DNA from: an uncultured Acetatifactor sp.
GTDB taxonomy: Bacteria; Bacillota; Clostridia; Lachnospirales; Lachnospiraceae
Assembly: GCA_910586775.1 (NCBI GenBank)
Contig: CAJUJN010000018.1
Location: forward strand, 1-23,683
Direction of reading: 5' to 3'
Length of the DNA stretch: 23,683 nt
The position numbers and the translations under genes are program-made. Of this stretch, positions 13,682 through 23,430 are shown piece after piece. The stretch's first letter is position 1. Every line of letters starts with the position of its first letter. The notes below the pieces were generated by a model. It ran no database searches and was not told the DNA's origin. It saw nothing but the letters and a program-made list of their open reading frames with translations.

Positions 13682-15206
13682 AAGAACCTACCGTTTCGGA
13701 ATACGCCAACAGATGGTGCTGATTCTCCTTGCCCTGTTTGTCGCAGGCGGAGGCATCCTCTACGGCAGTATCCATGCCCGGCTCCAACAAAATCTGGAGG
13801 AACAGATTGTTCGGGAACTGCAGAACCGCCAGGAGAATACCCTTGTATACATCCGCCAGCTTCTGATGCTGCAGAATGCCAATAACGACGCCGAAGGCTA
13901 CCGGCTGATTGCGGAAGATATCGTCCAGGAACTGAAACCTCTGGGCGGAAGAAATTTCTGTGTGCTGGACACTGACGGTCAGTATCTCGCCGGCAGTACC
14001 CAGCTTCAGGAAGAGGGAAGCGGCAATGACCTGCGCCAGGCATTGGATGGAAATGCCGCGTTTACCATGACCTATCCGGATTCCAACAGCATGCTGGTCT
14101 ATTTTTCCATGCCTGTCGTAATAGAGGAAAGGACTCTGGGTATTATACGCTATCGTGTGGATGCCTCCCAGATGTTCTCCCAGGTAACCCGGAGCGAGCA
14201 TCTGGTCTATCAGACAGCAGCGGCCGTATTTGCGTTTATTTTTATCCTGTTGGCTTTTTTTATCAACAGGCTCCTGGTACCTGTGTGGAAACTGACCGAA
14301 ATCTCCCGCCAGGTCGTGCGGGATTTATCCAGGGAAGAAGTAAACATGCAGATGCTTGCCCAACTGGCGGATTCCGGCCGCCGGGATGAAGTGGGCGAAC
14401 TGTCCCGGAACTTCAGCGTCATGCTGGAAATGATTGGCTCTCAGTTTGAGAAAATGCAGGCGGATAAGGACCAGATTGTCAAACTGCTGGGCAGCCGTCA
14501 GGAATTTTACAATAACATGACTCATGAGCTGAAAACTCCCCTTACCACCATCCAGGGCTATGCCCAGCTTATGGAAGCCGACCAGGGCGCGGACAAAAAT
14601 CTCACCGACCAGGGCCTGCACCAAATCCTGCAGGAAAGCACCCGGATGCACCAGATGGTATTACAGCTTCTGGAAATGTCCGACAAGAGTATCTATATGA
14701 AAAGGCAGCCGGTAGACTTAAGCCTTACGGCTCAAAGCGTGGCCCAGGCACTGGAAATCAAGGCCGCCCGCTACGATATGCAGATTGAGACGGATTTCCC
14801 GGAAAGCCTGTGGGTGTTGGGCGTGGAAGACCGCCTGCGCCAGGTACTCATCAACCTGTTGGATAATGCCATCAAATACGGCGACAGCCACACCGCCATC
14901 CGCATGGATGGTGTGAGGAAAAAAGGATATGTATGGCTGGCTGTCCGCAACCGCGGAAAGGGCCTGAACAAATCGGAACAGGAGAAAATATTTGAGCCTT
15001 TCTACCGGGTAGACAAGGCTTACTCCCGGGAACAGGGAAGCTCCGGCTTAGGGCTGTCTATCTGCAAGAAAATCATGGAAGAACACAACGGCTTAATCAA
15101 CGTAAAAAGCAAGCCCGGCGTACAGACCATATTTTATATCCGACTGAAAGCGGAAAAGGGTGTCATGATTCCCTCCGGCCTGCAAAAACAGAAACGGCCT
15201 GGCTGA
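13668..15206 (+). CDS. Sensor histidine kinase (HAMP-HisKA-HATPase)
   Basis: This 512-aa membrane kinase has a first transmembrane helix at about 14-34 and a second at about 182-203, enclosing an extracytoplasmic sensing domain of about 145 residues that looks PAS/Cache-like (NFCVLDTDGQYLAGS). A HAMP linker (about 204-260) follows. The HisKA helix carries the phosphoacceptor His286 in NMTHELKTPLTTIQG. The ATPase domain shows the N box LINLLDNAIKYG, a G1 box reading NRGKG where Asp is more usual at the first position, and the G2 box GSSGLGLSI. It starts inside the response regulator gene, preceded by GGAGTGGGG. The two should form a cognate pair. The stimulus is unknown. Confidence 0.95.
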   Translation: MSQDKRTYRFGIRQQMVLILLALFVAGGGILYGSIHARLQQNLEEQIVRELQNRQENTLVYIRQLLMLQNANNDAEGYRLIAEDIVQELKPLGGRNFCVLDTDGQYLAGSTQLQEEGSGNDLRQALDGNAAFTMTYPDSNSMLVYFSMPVVIEERTLGIIRYRVDASQMFSQVTRSEHLVYQTAAAVFAFIFILLAFFINRLLVPVWKLTEISRQVVRDLSREEVNMQMLAQLADSGRRDEVGELSRNFSVMLEMIGSQFEKMQADKDQIVKLLGSRQEFYNNMTHELKTPLTTIQGYAQLMEADQGADKNLTDQGLHQILQESTRMHQMVLQLLEMSDKSIYMKRQPVDLSLTAQSVAQALEIKAARYDMQIETDFPESLWVLGVEDRLRQVLINLLDNAIKYGDSHTAIRMDGVRKKGYVWLAVRNRGKGLNKSEQEKIFEPFYRVDKAYSREQGSSGLGLSICKKIMEEHNGLINVKSKPGVQTIFYIRLKAEKGVMIPSGLQKQKRPG

Positions 15207-15376
15207 AGCATGTCAAATACAGGCAAACATCATGTCGCGAAAAGGAATGCTTCTAAAGCATGTACCCAAATAAGATTTACCGCCGAGTCACGGGATATCG
15301 GATTTATGGCAGAATAAAAAGTATAAGCCATTCCGTGGAACCACATCAATAAAATACGAAATTGGAATATAGTAAG

Positions 15377-16963
15377 ATGATACATAAAAAAGAAAAGCAT
15401 AAAAAAAAATACCGCCCTCTTCTGCTTTCCCTGACAGCCCTCTTACTGCTCACAGGCTGTACTCCTGAAGAGAAGACCCTTCTTCTCACCAAGTCCCAGC
15501 CTGCTGAGGAGGAGTCGGAAGTCTCTGACCCCGCAAGAGATTTTACGGTAAAAAAAATATACGCCTACACATACACCACCAGGGACCTTCTGACGAAAAG
15601 TGCCTTTCTGCAGGGCTGCGCCGAAAATGAGTTCCATATCGCCGCACTGGATGAGAAGGATATGGATGAAAAGCTGGTTTACAGACAGGTGGATTACCGT
15701 TACGGTTTTTACGATACCGTAGGCGAGTTTTTCCGTTTCTCGGAAGACTGGTTTGATCCTGCTTCTGAGGAAAGTCGGTCTGATGACACAGCCAGAGAAA
15801 CGAATGCAGATCTTTATATCGAGAAGCTCCTGCCCTCCCCTGACGGAACGCAGCTTCTGATCTATGTCAGGTCTGCCTTCTGGGACACCTGCTTTGTCTG
15901 GCTCTATACCCTTGGTTCCCAGAAGCCATGGCTGCTGTATGAAGGCATTTCGACGGCGTTCCTGCTGAAAGGTTCCTTTTCTCCTGACGGACACTGGGTT
16001 ACCTTTGACGTGGAGGGCGCCGTTATAAACGACAAGCGCCTGGTCCCCATATATGACTGCCATAAAGACAGCTTTGCGGCTGACGACCAGTACTGGACTA
16101 TATCTCAGAAAAATATGTCCTCCGACCGCCTCTATCCGCCGGATGAGCTGATATATTCCTCTCTGGAAGATACCGACTCGCTGTGGTCCTCAGAGCTTTG
16201 CGGCTGTTATGATACATACTCCCCCGTGCTGTTAAGCTTCCTCTATGACAAAAACTGCAACCTTTCTGTCGATTTGAAATACAAATGCTACCCTGATGAC
16301 GAATCGGAGTCATACACGGATACCCCCACAAATATGCAGCAGGGAAGCAATAGCCGGCTCTATCTGACAGGAACCGATCTGGATGAAAATAACGAACCGG
16401 AGACGTCTCCCATGAATACTTCTCCGAATATGCCTTACCCTGATGATCGCTCCTACGGTCATGCAAGCACCTCTTTATTCACCTTCAAGGAAATGCCGTA
16501 TTTTCAATATAAATACCTGGAAGACCAAAAGCTTCTATATTACATGAGCGATGCTTTTACCCTCTCCATTCTGAATATAGACACGCCGGAGTACGACAGG
16601 GAATCCCGTATTTTTCCCGAACCGGTGTGGAGTTTTCTGCCGCTGGAGACCGGAGATATCCTGGCAGTGATCATCACGGCTTCCAACACTGGCCCCATTG
16701 CAACGGAAAACAACGGCATCTACATGCAAAACGGCCACGATGAGTGCGGGAGTGCTTCTCCTGTTATTATCCAGAATTATTGGGATATCCAGTATGCAGA
16801 CCTGTATCTGTATCCGGCAGACGGTTCGGAAAGGCGTCTGTTGTACAAGAATGTGCAGAATCTTCTGAATATGGAATATGATGCACAGACCAGACGGATT
16901 TTACTGGAAACCTACGAGGATGACGACATCTCTCACAGACGTTGTATTATACTGGAATTGTAG
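15377..16963 (+). CDS. Lipoprotein with propeller-like SPDG repeats, function unknown
   Basis: This 528-aa protein has a Lys-rich N-terminus, a hydrophobic core and lipobox LTGC (Cys28), so it is an exported lipoprotein. Segments such as LLPSPDGTQLLIYV and FSPDGHWVTFDV resemble TolB/WD40-like PD40 blades, and the acidic, Tyr/Asp-rich remainder is mostly beta-type, so a beta-propeller is likely. I cannot assign a family. The preferred start is ATG 15377; the ORF can start at TTG 15362, but neither has a strong Shine-Dalgarno (GGAATAT about 10 nt before the ATG). It lies 170 nt after the kinase on the same strand; the gap holds no clear terminator and only a small ATGCTT/AAGCAT hairpin. It could be an accessory sensor for the kinase or a regulated output. 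Confidence 0.75.
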   Translation: MIHKKEKHKKKYRPLLLSLTALLLLTGCTPEEKTLLLTKSQPAEEESEVSDPARDFTVKKIYAYTYTTRDLLTKSAFLQGCAENEFHIAALDEKDMDEKLVYRQVDYRYGFYDTVGEFFRFSEDWFDPASEESRSDDTARETNADLYIEKLLPSPDGTQLLIYVRSAFWDTCFVWLYTLGSQKPWLLYEGISTAFLLKGSFSPDGHWVTFDVEGAVINDKRLVPIYDCHKDSFAADDQYWTISQKNMSSDRLYPPDELIYSSLEDTDSLWSSELCGCYDTYSPVLLSFLYDKNCNLSVDLKYKCYPDDESESYTDTPTNMQQGSNSRLYLTGTDLDENNEPETSPMNTSPNMPYPDDRSYGHASTSLFTFKEMPYFQYKYLEDQKLLYYMSDAFTLSILNIDTPEYDRESRIFPEPVWSFLPLETGDILAVIITASNTGPIATENNGIYMQNGHDECGSASPVIIQNYWDIQYADLYLYPADGSERRLLYKNVQNLLNMEYDAQTRRILLETYEDDDISHRRCIILEL

Positions 16964-17155
16964 TAATCAGAAAACCTGTTTCTTTTCGCTGCATCTGGTT
17001 ACAAAATCAGCATACTATTCTCTGTATACACGCCTGTAAAAAGTTTACAAGCTGATACATTTTCGAAACACCCTTGTTATGCATAAGAAATAAATCTCCT
17101 TTAAACTGATATCCATAAGACAGACAAAGGAAATCATACGAAGGAGACATTCATT

Positions 17156-19363
17156 ATGTGTGGAATATGCGGATTTATAGAAAATGCCAACATTTACAGT
17201 GCAAAAAAAGGAGTGAAATCAGCCCAAAATCATACAGACTTCCAAGCAACGGCAGCGGGACCTGCGAAATCAGCAATTTCCGCCGGTTCAGTCCCCAAAG
17301 CCCCTCTCTCCCGGGAGTACATCCTGGAAATGATGATGGCCGCATTAATCCACCGCGGACCTGACCAGGGAAAAAGCTGGATATCGGAAACTGCCGCCCT
17401 GGGCTTCCGCAGACTCAGCATCATCGACCTGGAGGGCAGCGTACAGCCCATGGCAAACGAAACCGGCGACCTGGTGCTGGTATTCAACGGGGAAATCTAC
17501 AATTATCAGGAACTGCGCCGGGAACTGCTCGCTGCCGGGCACGTTTTTTCTACCCAGGGAGACTCGGAAGTACTGTTGCATGGCTACGAAGAATGGGGCG
17601 AACATCTGCCGGAGCATCTGCGCGGCATGTTTGCCTTCGCCATCTGGGATGAGAAAAACGGAAGACTCTATGCGGCAAGAGACCCCTTCGGCATCAAACC
17701 TTTTTACTATGCCCTGACAGACGGATACTTCGTCTTCGCCTCGGAGATCAAAGGAATTCTGCCCCATCCTTCCTATCAAAAGAAACTGAACACGGAAGCG
17801 TTGGAACAGTATCTCTCCTTCCAGTACTCTGCTTTGGAGCAGACCTTCTTTCAGGGCATCCGGCAGCTAAGGCCGGGACATTTCCTGAAATATGACAGAA
17901 ATACTTCCTCTCCGGAGCTGACACAGTACTTTGTGCCGGAATTATATCCTGACTGTCCCGAAAAAACACAGGAAATCGGAAAAAGTATCTCCAAAAAGAC
18001 TTCAACCCCCAATGGAGACGGTACCGGGGAAGCTTCTGCAGAAAAAATAAAAGAGTCCCCCCAGGGAAACTTCTTCAGAAAACGCCCTGAAAAAGACCAG
18101 AAAAAACCTGCCGCCAAAAAACGGGAAAAAATCAACAGAGTATCCGAAAAAACGTACATGGAGCAATGGGTCTCACATCTGGACCGGGTAATCGAAGACT
18201 CCGTGAAAACACATATGGCGGCAGACGTGGAAGTAGGCGCCTTTCTGTCCGGCGGAGTTGACTCCAGCCTGGTAGCATCAGAATTCACCGGAAACAAAAC
18301 CTTCACCGTGGGATTCGGCAAAGGCCAGACCCGCTATAACGAAATGCCCCTCGCCAAAGAGCTTGCCGAAGAATTGAATCTTTCCCACAAGGGAAAACAA
18401 ATCTCCGAACAGGAATTCTGGGAAGTCGTACCGGAAGTAATCTACCACATGGATGAGCCCTCCGGTGACCCTTCCGCAGTGGCCTTATACTTTGTCTCCC
18501 GCGAAGCTGCCCGCCAGGTAAAGGTGGTGGTCTCCGGAGAAGGCGCTGACGAGTTATTCGGCGGCTACTGTATCTACTGCGAACCCAACGCACTGCATCT
18601 GTACCAGAAACTCCCTTCCCTTCTCCGGAAAGGGATTGCCGGTCTCGCCAGCCATCTGCCCAACATGCGGGGACGCAGCTTCCTCATCCGCGGCAGCATG
18701 CCTGTGGAAGAGCGTTTCATCGGGAATGCCAACCTGTTTACCGCCAAAGAAAGAAAGCGGCTGTTAAAAATAAAAACAAAAGCCCTATCCCCCAGGGAAC
18801 TCCTGTCCGACGACTATGAGGACTCCCGGAAACTGGATGATGCAAGCCGGATGCAGTACATAGACCTGCTCCACTGGCTTCCGGGAGACATCCTTCAGAA
18901 GGCGGACCGCATGAGCATGGCCCACTCCCTGGAACTGCGGGTTCCTTACCTGGACAGGGAAGTATTTGAAGCGGCCCGCTATCTGCCCGCGAATTATAAG
19001 CAAAAGAAACAGGTGTCAAAATACCTGTTCCGCCAGGTAGCTGCCCGCCATCTGCCCGCTGCCAGCTCCAACCGCAGAAAGCTGGGATTCCCGGTACCCC
19101 TGGGCCACTTCCTGACTTCGGAAATCGGTTCCGAAGCCATAAGCCGCGCATTCCATTCCCCGGCAGCAGAGAAATTCTTTCACCGGGAAGCACTGGACGA
19201 ACTGATGGCCGGACGCGGCTGCGAACGGGGTAATACCAACCGAAAGCTGTGGGCTGTGTACGCGTTTCTGGTGTGGTATGAGATTTATTTTCCTGAAGAA
19301 GCAGACTGTCGAAATCCCCAGCAAGCTGCTTCTGTCGCAAGCAGCAGCCTGGTAACTTGCTAA
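17156..19363 (+). CDS. asnB: Asparagine synthase (glutamine-hydrolysing) with two insertions
   Basis: The protein converts aspartate, glutamine and ATP to asparagine and glutamate in the cytoplasm. The N-terminal glutaminase domain begins MCGICGF with catalytic Cys2 and shows HRGPDQG (66-72), RRLSIIDL (85-92), NGEIYN (111-116) and RDPFGIKP (175-182). The synthetase domain has the PP-loop SGGVDSS (365-371) and GEGADELFGGY near 460. At 735 aa it is over 100 residues longer than usual AsnB. The surplus lies in two places: about 38 residues after MCGICGF (10-48, Lys/Ala/Ser-rich) and about 65 Lys/Glu/Pro-rich residues between the two domains (265-332). Both avoid the catalytic motifs, so activity is likely. 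AAGGAG lies 10 nt before the ATG. No T-box is seen in the 192-nt upstream gap, only a TGTAAA-AAG-TTTACA hairpin (17035-17049). Confidence 0.92.
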   Translation: MCGICGFIENANIYSAKKGVKSAQNHTDFQATAAGPAKSAISAGSVPKAPLSREYILEMMMAALIHRGPDQGKSWISETAALGFRRLSIIDLEGSVQPMANETGDLVLVFNGEIYNYQELRRELLAAGHVFSTQGDSEVLLHGYEEWGEHLPEHLRGMFAFAIWDEKNGRLYAARDPFGIKPFYYALTDGYFVFASEIKGILPHPSYQKKLNTEALEQYLSFQYSALEQTFFQGIRQLRPGHFLKYDRNTSSPELTQYFVPELYPDCPEKTQEIGKSISKKTSTPNGDGTGEASAEKIKESPQGNFFRKRPEKDQKKPAAKKREKINRVSEKTYMEQWVSHLDRVIEDSVKTHMAADVEVGAFLSGGVDSSLVASEFTGNKTFTVGFGKGQTRYNEMPLAKELAEELNLSHKGKQISEQEFWEVVPEVIYHMDEPSGDPSAVALYFVSREAARQVKVVVSGEGADELFGGYCIYCEPNALHLYQKLPSLLRKGIAGLASHLPNMRGRSFLIRGSMPVEERFIGNANLFTAKERKRLLKIKTKALSPRELLSDDYEDSRKLDDASRMQYIDLLHWLPGDILQKADRMSMAHSLELRVPYLDREVFEAARYLPANYKQKKQVSKYLFRQVAARHLPAASSNRRKLGFPVPLGHFLTSEIGSEAISRAFHSPAAEKFFHREALDELMAGRGCERGNTNRKLWAVYAFLVWYEIYFPEEADCRNPQQAASVASSSLVTC

Positions 19364-19411
19364 CTCCAGTTCCACGCAACAGTTGGCATTATCCTCTGCG
19401 CAATGACTTCC

Positions 19412-19443
19412 GGCTCCTGCAGAAAGAACTCCGCGCAGGAGCC
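19412..19443. terminator. Hairpin between convergent asnB and addA
   Basis: GGCTCCTGC (19412-19420) and GCAGGAGCC (19435-19443) form a perfect GC-rich 9-bp stem with a 14-nt loop, between two converging genes. It lacks a T-run on either side, so it may be a bidirectional hairpin terminator of the weak type. Confidence 0.45.
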
Positions 19444-19504
19444 TCCTCATTGAGGGCTATGGGGAAATAACTGCTTTCCCTCTGTCGGCACCCATCTGCC
19501 AAAA

Positions 19505-22500
19505 CTAATATTTCTCCAGATGGAAGGAATACAATACCCGCTCTTTCACCTGTTTTCCGTAAATCTTCTGAATCGCTTCCTGATAATAATCCAGCTGGGT
19601 TTCATAACGGTTCCAGAGTTCCTTCATGGAAGACACCGAATCCGTCTTATAGTCAAGCAGAACCAGTCCGTCCTCCTCCTCAAAGAAAACATCGATAATT
19701 CCCTGAATCAGAACCGTCTCCGTAGACGGGAAATCGCTTTTCAGCCTGCGGGCATCTATCCCCAGCACAAAAGGCTGTTCCCGATAAAGTTTCCCCTTCT
19801 GCTGCGCCTGATACATGCGGACGGCCAGAGGAGTGCCCAGAAAATGAACGATTTTTCGTACATTCACTGCCTGAAAATATTCTTCTGTAAGGCGCTTTTC
19901 GGCTACTTCCTTCTGCAGGAACTCCCGCACCCCGAAGGCCAGTTCCTTCTCGTCTTCTATTGAAAGTATGTCTTGACTGACTAAATTCCTGCCCTTTTCC
20001 CATTTTTCCCGAACAAGCCCCATAACCGCATCAAAGTCCAGCAATTCCATAACCCTGTGGTAGGCATTTCCCCGGACAGGGCCGCTGACCTTCTCCTCTT
20101 CCCTGCGGAATATGGGTATATAGGGCTGTACCTCTTTCTCTTCAAAGGTATGGTAAGCCGCCTCGTCCTTATCTGCCATTGCTGCAATTTTCAGTTCCGA
20201 CACGGTTGTCTTGGTGTAGAGCTCCGATAACATGGCATAGGGATACACAGCATTCAGGCACTCCCTCAGACGCTTCTCCGCTTCCGAATCCGGCCCTTGT
20301 CCGGCGTGCAGCAAAGCCTCCTTTTTGCCTGCCAGCTGCAGCTGCTCTCTGAATTCTCCCACAGCCATCTCCTCCTGCTCTGTTACAGATACCTCCACAC
20401 AGGTACCCGGCAAAACCGGAAACAGGAAATCCAGAAAGCTGCCTGCTTCCACAAAGTCCAGATAAGACAGCTGTCCTCCCCCCAGCTCCGTCTGCCGTTC
20501 CCATTTATCCCGGGCATCCTCCACAACGCCTGTCATAATCAGCTTCTCCCTGGCACGGGTCATGGCCACATAGAGCAGCCGCATCTCCTCCGCCAGACTT
20601 TCTTCCCGCAGTTTCCGGGCCAAAGCCGTCCGGCGCAGGGTCTTATTGCGAATACGCCTGTCCGGGTCCACATAATCGGTGCCCAGTCCCAGCTCCATGT
20701 CCAGTATCAGGGACTGGTTCACATCCTGCATATTAAAGCGCTTGCTCATACCCGCCACAAAGGTGACGGGGAATTCCAGCCCCTTGCTCTTATGGATACT
20801 CATGATACGCACTACATCCGCATTCTCATCCAACTGCTCCGCTCCGCCGTAGTCCACATCATATTTCTCAAGCTGCCCTATATACCGGATAAAATGGAAC
20901 AGTCCAAAATAGCTGGTCTTCTCGAAGTCCGAAGCCCTGGTCAGCAGCATCTCCACATTCGCCCTCTTCTTACTTCCCGTAGGCAGCGCAGTCACATAAT
21001 CCAGGTAGCCGAAATCATTAATCAGCCTGGTCAGCAGCTCACGAATAGGGAGATATACGGTACAGGCACGGTAAGAAGCTATCATCCCCAGAAAAACCGC
21101 CGCCTTTTCTCTCAGAAGCGTCATATTCCCGTCGGGGATTTCCCGTTCCCCCGAAATATCCCCCTGATTGTCTTTCTCCCGTTCCTCCGCTATCTTTCCT
21201 TCCGTTACCGTTTTATTTTCAATTGTTTTTTCAGTTGAAGCTTCTTCCCCCGCAAATTTCTTCAGTGCCTCATACAGGCTGCACCCCTTTGCATGGCTTC
21301 GAATTCTTGCTGCCTCCTCTTCCGTAAAGCCGCCGAAAACGGATTTCATGACTCCGAACAGCGGGATATCCTGACAAGGATTGTCCAGTACCCTCAGAAC
21401 CTGCAGCAATTCCTGCACTTCCGCAGCAGCAAAGTACCCTGTCTTCGAAGTAATATACACCGGGATGCCTTCCTGCTCCAGCACCTCCTTAAATTCCTCG
21501 TCCCATCCGCTGTTGGTGCGCAGCAGTATCACCATATCTCCGTATTTTGCGGGCCTTTCCTCTCCGCTGTCCCTGTCCGTCACCAGAAAGCCTTCCCGCA
21601 GCGACCTGATTTTGTGGGCAATGGCCAGCGCTTCCGCCTGTTTTGCGCTCATCTCATCACCTTTCTCAGGCTTATCCACCAGTATCAATTCACTGACACA
21701 TCCGTCATTTTCCGGGTAAGCAGCCCCTGGGTACAGCGCTGCCCTGTCATCGTAGGCAATCCCTCCCACCTCCGTGCTCATCATCCGGCTGAACACATCG
21801 TTCACGGCATCCACCACCTGCACGCGGCTGCGGAAATTCTTTGCCAGATCTATTCTCCGGCATGCCGGCATCCTGCGGCCGTCTGCCCTGCCCGGCTGCT
21901 GCACAATCCTTTCTTCACCTGACTGTACGGGATTGTCTCCGGATGGAATCATTCCCTCTCCCCCGCGGCTGTCAGACCCATGGCTCCCCGGCTCCGCTCC
22001 ATCCGTTTTGTACGTCTCATATTTCTCCAAAAAAAGCTCCGGCCTCGCCAGGCGGAATTTGTAAATACTCTGCTTCACATCCCCCACCATAAACCGGTTA
22101 AACTGCCCGTTCTCCTCGCCGGAAACCGCTTTCAGCAGATACTCCTGCACCAGATTGCTGTCCTGGTACTCGTCCGTCAGTATCTCGACAAAATGCTGCC
22201 TGTATTCCTTTGCCACAGCACTGGGCCGTATCTCCTCCCCCTCCGCATCCAGGAGAATATCCAGGGCATAATGCTCCATATCGGAGAAATCGATCACCTT
22301 CTTCTCCTGCTTTTTCTCCTGCATCCGCCTGTCAAAATCCAACACCAGATTAGTCAATGTCTCCACCGGCCCCCTGCATGCCCTGCCCTGCCTTGCCGCC
22401 AGTTCCAGGGTGGTGGCGAAAAACCGCTCTTCCATTTCCCTGATACTGTCTTTCACCTCCGCACGCATTTCCTTCGCCAACTCCCTTTTCAACGGAGAGA

Positions 22501-23368
22501 CACTATCGTCCTTCTTAGACGGAAGCCTGCCGAATTTCACTTCCGGAAGCTTCACCGCATATTTCTCCAGGGAATCACAGGCAAGCAGCCCTTCCAGCTG
22601 CTCCGTTTCGCCCTCCACCAGTTCCCCGTACATATAAGGCCCGTCCGGCTCCTCACACAGGGTACGCACTCTGGCAAGCTTTTCCACACATCCGGAAATC
22701 ATCCGACGCAAATGCTCCGTCAGATACCGAGCATAAGGACTGCTGCACATTTCCTCTACTGAGGATGCGCTATAGTCATTTTTTCTCTCCTCCAGCCACC
22801 GATGCGGCCAGGGAAAGCTGGCCGCATACCGGGACAGATTCAGAATATACTGCTCCAGCACGCTTTCCTTTCCCCCAGGGCAGAAGTACTCCACACAAAA
22901 TCGGAAAGCCTCATTCCCGGAGGCATAAGAATCCTCTATCAGTTCTGCCAGAACCTCCTGCTGCATCAGCTTGATCTCCCCCTCATCCGCAATTCGGAAT
23001 GCCGGGTCCAGGCCGATCTCATTGAAATGATTCCGCAACAGGAACAGACAGAAACTGTCTATAGTGGTGATCTGGGCATTATGTAACAAAGTCGCCTGCT
23101 TCTGGATATGCTCGGATTCCGGGCATTCCGTGAGACGCTTTGAAATCCCCGCCGCAATACGTTCACGCATCTCCGCCGCTGCCGCATTGGTAAAGGTGAC
23201 GATCAGCAGCCTGTCGATATCTACAGGATTGCGTTCATCACATACCATTTGGACGATACGTTCCACCAATACGGCAGTTTTGCCGCTCCCTGCCGCCGCC
23301 GATACCAGAATGTTACAGCCATGCAGATCAATGGCTCTTTGCTGTTCCGCTGTAAATGTAACTGCCAT
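19505..23368 (-). CDS. addA: AddA helicase-nuclease subunit
   Basis: AddA forms, with AddB, the RecBCD-like helicase-nuclease that resects double-strand breaks for RecA loading. This 1287-aa protein shows a Q-motif TAEQQRAI, Walker A SAAAGSGKT (Lys30), Walker B TDEYQDSN (about 394), helicase motif HKSKGLEFP (about 856), motif VI YVAMTRAREK (about 935), and the C-terminal nuclease motif GIIDVFFEE...DYKTD (about 1222-1240). ATG 23368 begins with the family-like MAVTFTAEQQ and has AAGGAAG upstream. An earlier GTG/ATG at 23434/23431 overlaps the upstream stop as TGATG and also has AAGGAAGG, so a protein about 21 residues longer is possible. Two low-complexity segments (about 448-500, Gly/Ser/Pro-rich; about 705-750, Glu/Lys-rich) look like insertions. 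addB is not directly upstream. Confidence 0.93.
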   Translation of the reverse strand: MAVTFTAEQQRAIDLHGCNILVSAAAGSGKTAVLVERIVQMVCDERNPVDIDRLLIVTFTNAAAAEMRERIAAGISKRLTECPESEHIQKQATLLHNAQITTIDSFCLFLLRNHFNEIGLDPAFRIADEGEIKLMQQEVLAELIEDSYASGNEAFRFCVEYFCPGGKESVLEQYILNLSRYAASFPWPHRWLEERKNDYSASSVEEMCSSPYARYLTEHLRRMISGCVEKLARVRTLCEEPDGPYMYGELVEGETEQLEGLLACDSLEKYAVKLPEVKFGRLPSKKDDSVSPLKRELAKEMRAEVKDSIREMEERFFATTLELAARQGRACRGPVETLTNLVLDFDRRMQEKKQEKKVIDFSDMEHYALDILLDAEGEEIRPSAVAKEYRQHFVEILTDEYQDSNLVQEYLLKAVSGEENGQFNRFMVGDVKQSIYKFRLARPELFLEKYETYKTDGAEPGSHGSDSRGGEGMIPSGDNPVQSGEERIVQQPGRADGRRMPACRRIDLAKNFRSRVQVVDAVNDVFSRMMSTEVGGIAYDDRAALYPGAAYPENDGCVSELILVDKPEKGDEMSAKQAEALAIAHKIRSLREGFLVTDRDSGEERPAKYGDMVILLRTNSGWDEEFKEVLEQEGIPVYITSKTGYFAAAEVQELLQVLRVLDNPCQDIPLFGVMKSVFGGFTEEEAARIRSHAKGCSLYEALKKFAGEEASTEKTIENKTVTEGKIAEEREKDNQGDISGEREIPDGNMTLLREKAAVFLGMIASYRACTVYLPIRELLTRLINDFGYLDYVTALPTGSKKRANVEMLLTRASDFEKTSYFGLFHFIRYIGQLEKYDVDYGGAEQLDENADVVRIMSIHKSKGLEFPVTFVAGMSKRFNMQDVNQSLILDMELGLGTDYVDPDRRIRNKTLRRTALARKLREESLAEEMRLLYVAMTRAREKLIMTGVVEDARDKWERQTELGGGQLSYLDFVEAGSFLDFLFPVLPGTCVEVSVTEQEEMAVGEFREQLQLAGKKEALLHAGQGPDSEAEKRLRECLNAVYPYAMLSELYTKTTVSELKIAAMADKDEAAYHTFEEKEVQPYIPIFRREEEKVSGPVRGNAYHRVMELLDFDAVMGLVREKWEKGRNLVSQDILSIEDEKELAFGVREFLQKEVAEKRLTEEYFQAVNVRKIVHFLGTPLAVRMYQAQQKGKLYREQPFVLGIDARRLKSDFPSTETVLIQGIIDVFFEEEDGLVLLDYKTDSVSSMKELWNRYETQLDYYQEAIQKIYGKQVKERVLYSFHLEKY

Positions 23369-23430
23369 AGTCTTCCTTTCCCCCGACCGGCTTTTCTCCT
23401 GTGGGCACTCTGCTTTCCTGCCGGCATTCA

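Noticed and set aside
15250..15264. ATGCTT-CTA-AAGCAT hairpin as terminator of the kinase gene
   Set aside because: The stem is only 6 bp and AT-rich, with no T-run after it.
16964..17155. T-box or other riboswitch upstream of asnB
   Set aside because: There is no T-box AGGGTGG-type sequence or terminator/antiterminator pair; only a short TGTAAA/TTTACA hairpin is visible.
20297..21238. 313-aa plus-strand ORF antisense to addA
   Set aside because: It is a shadow of addA with no start signal and a His/Gln-rich reverse-frame composition.
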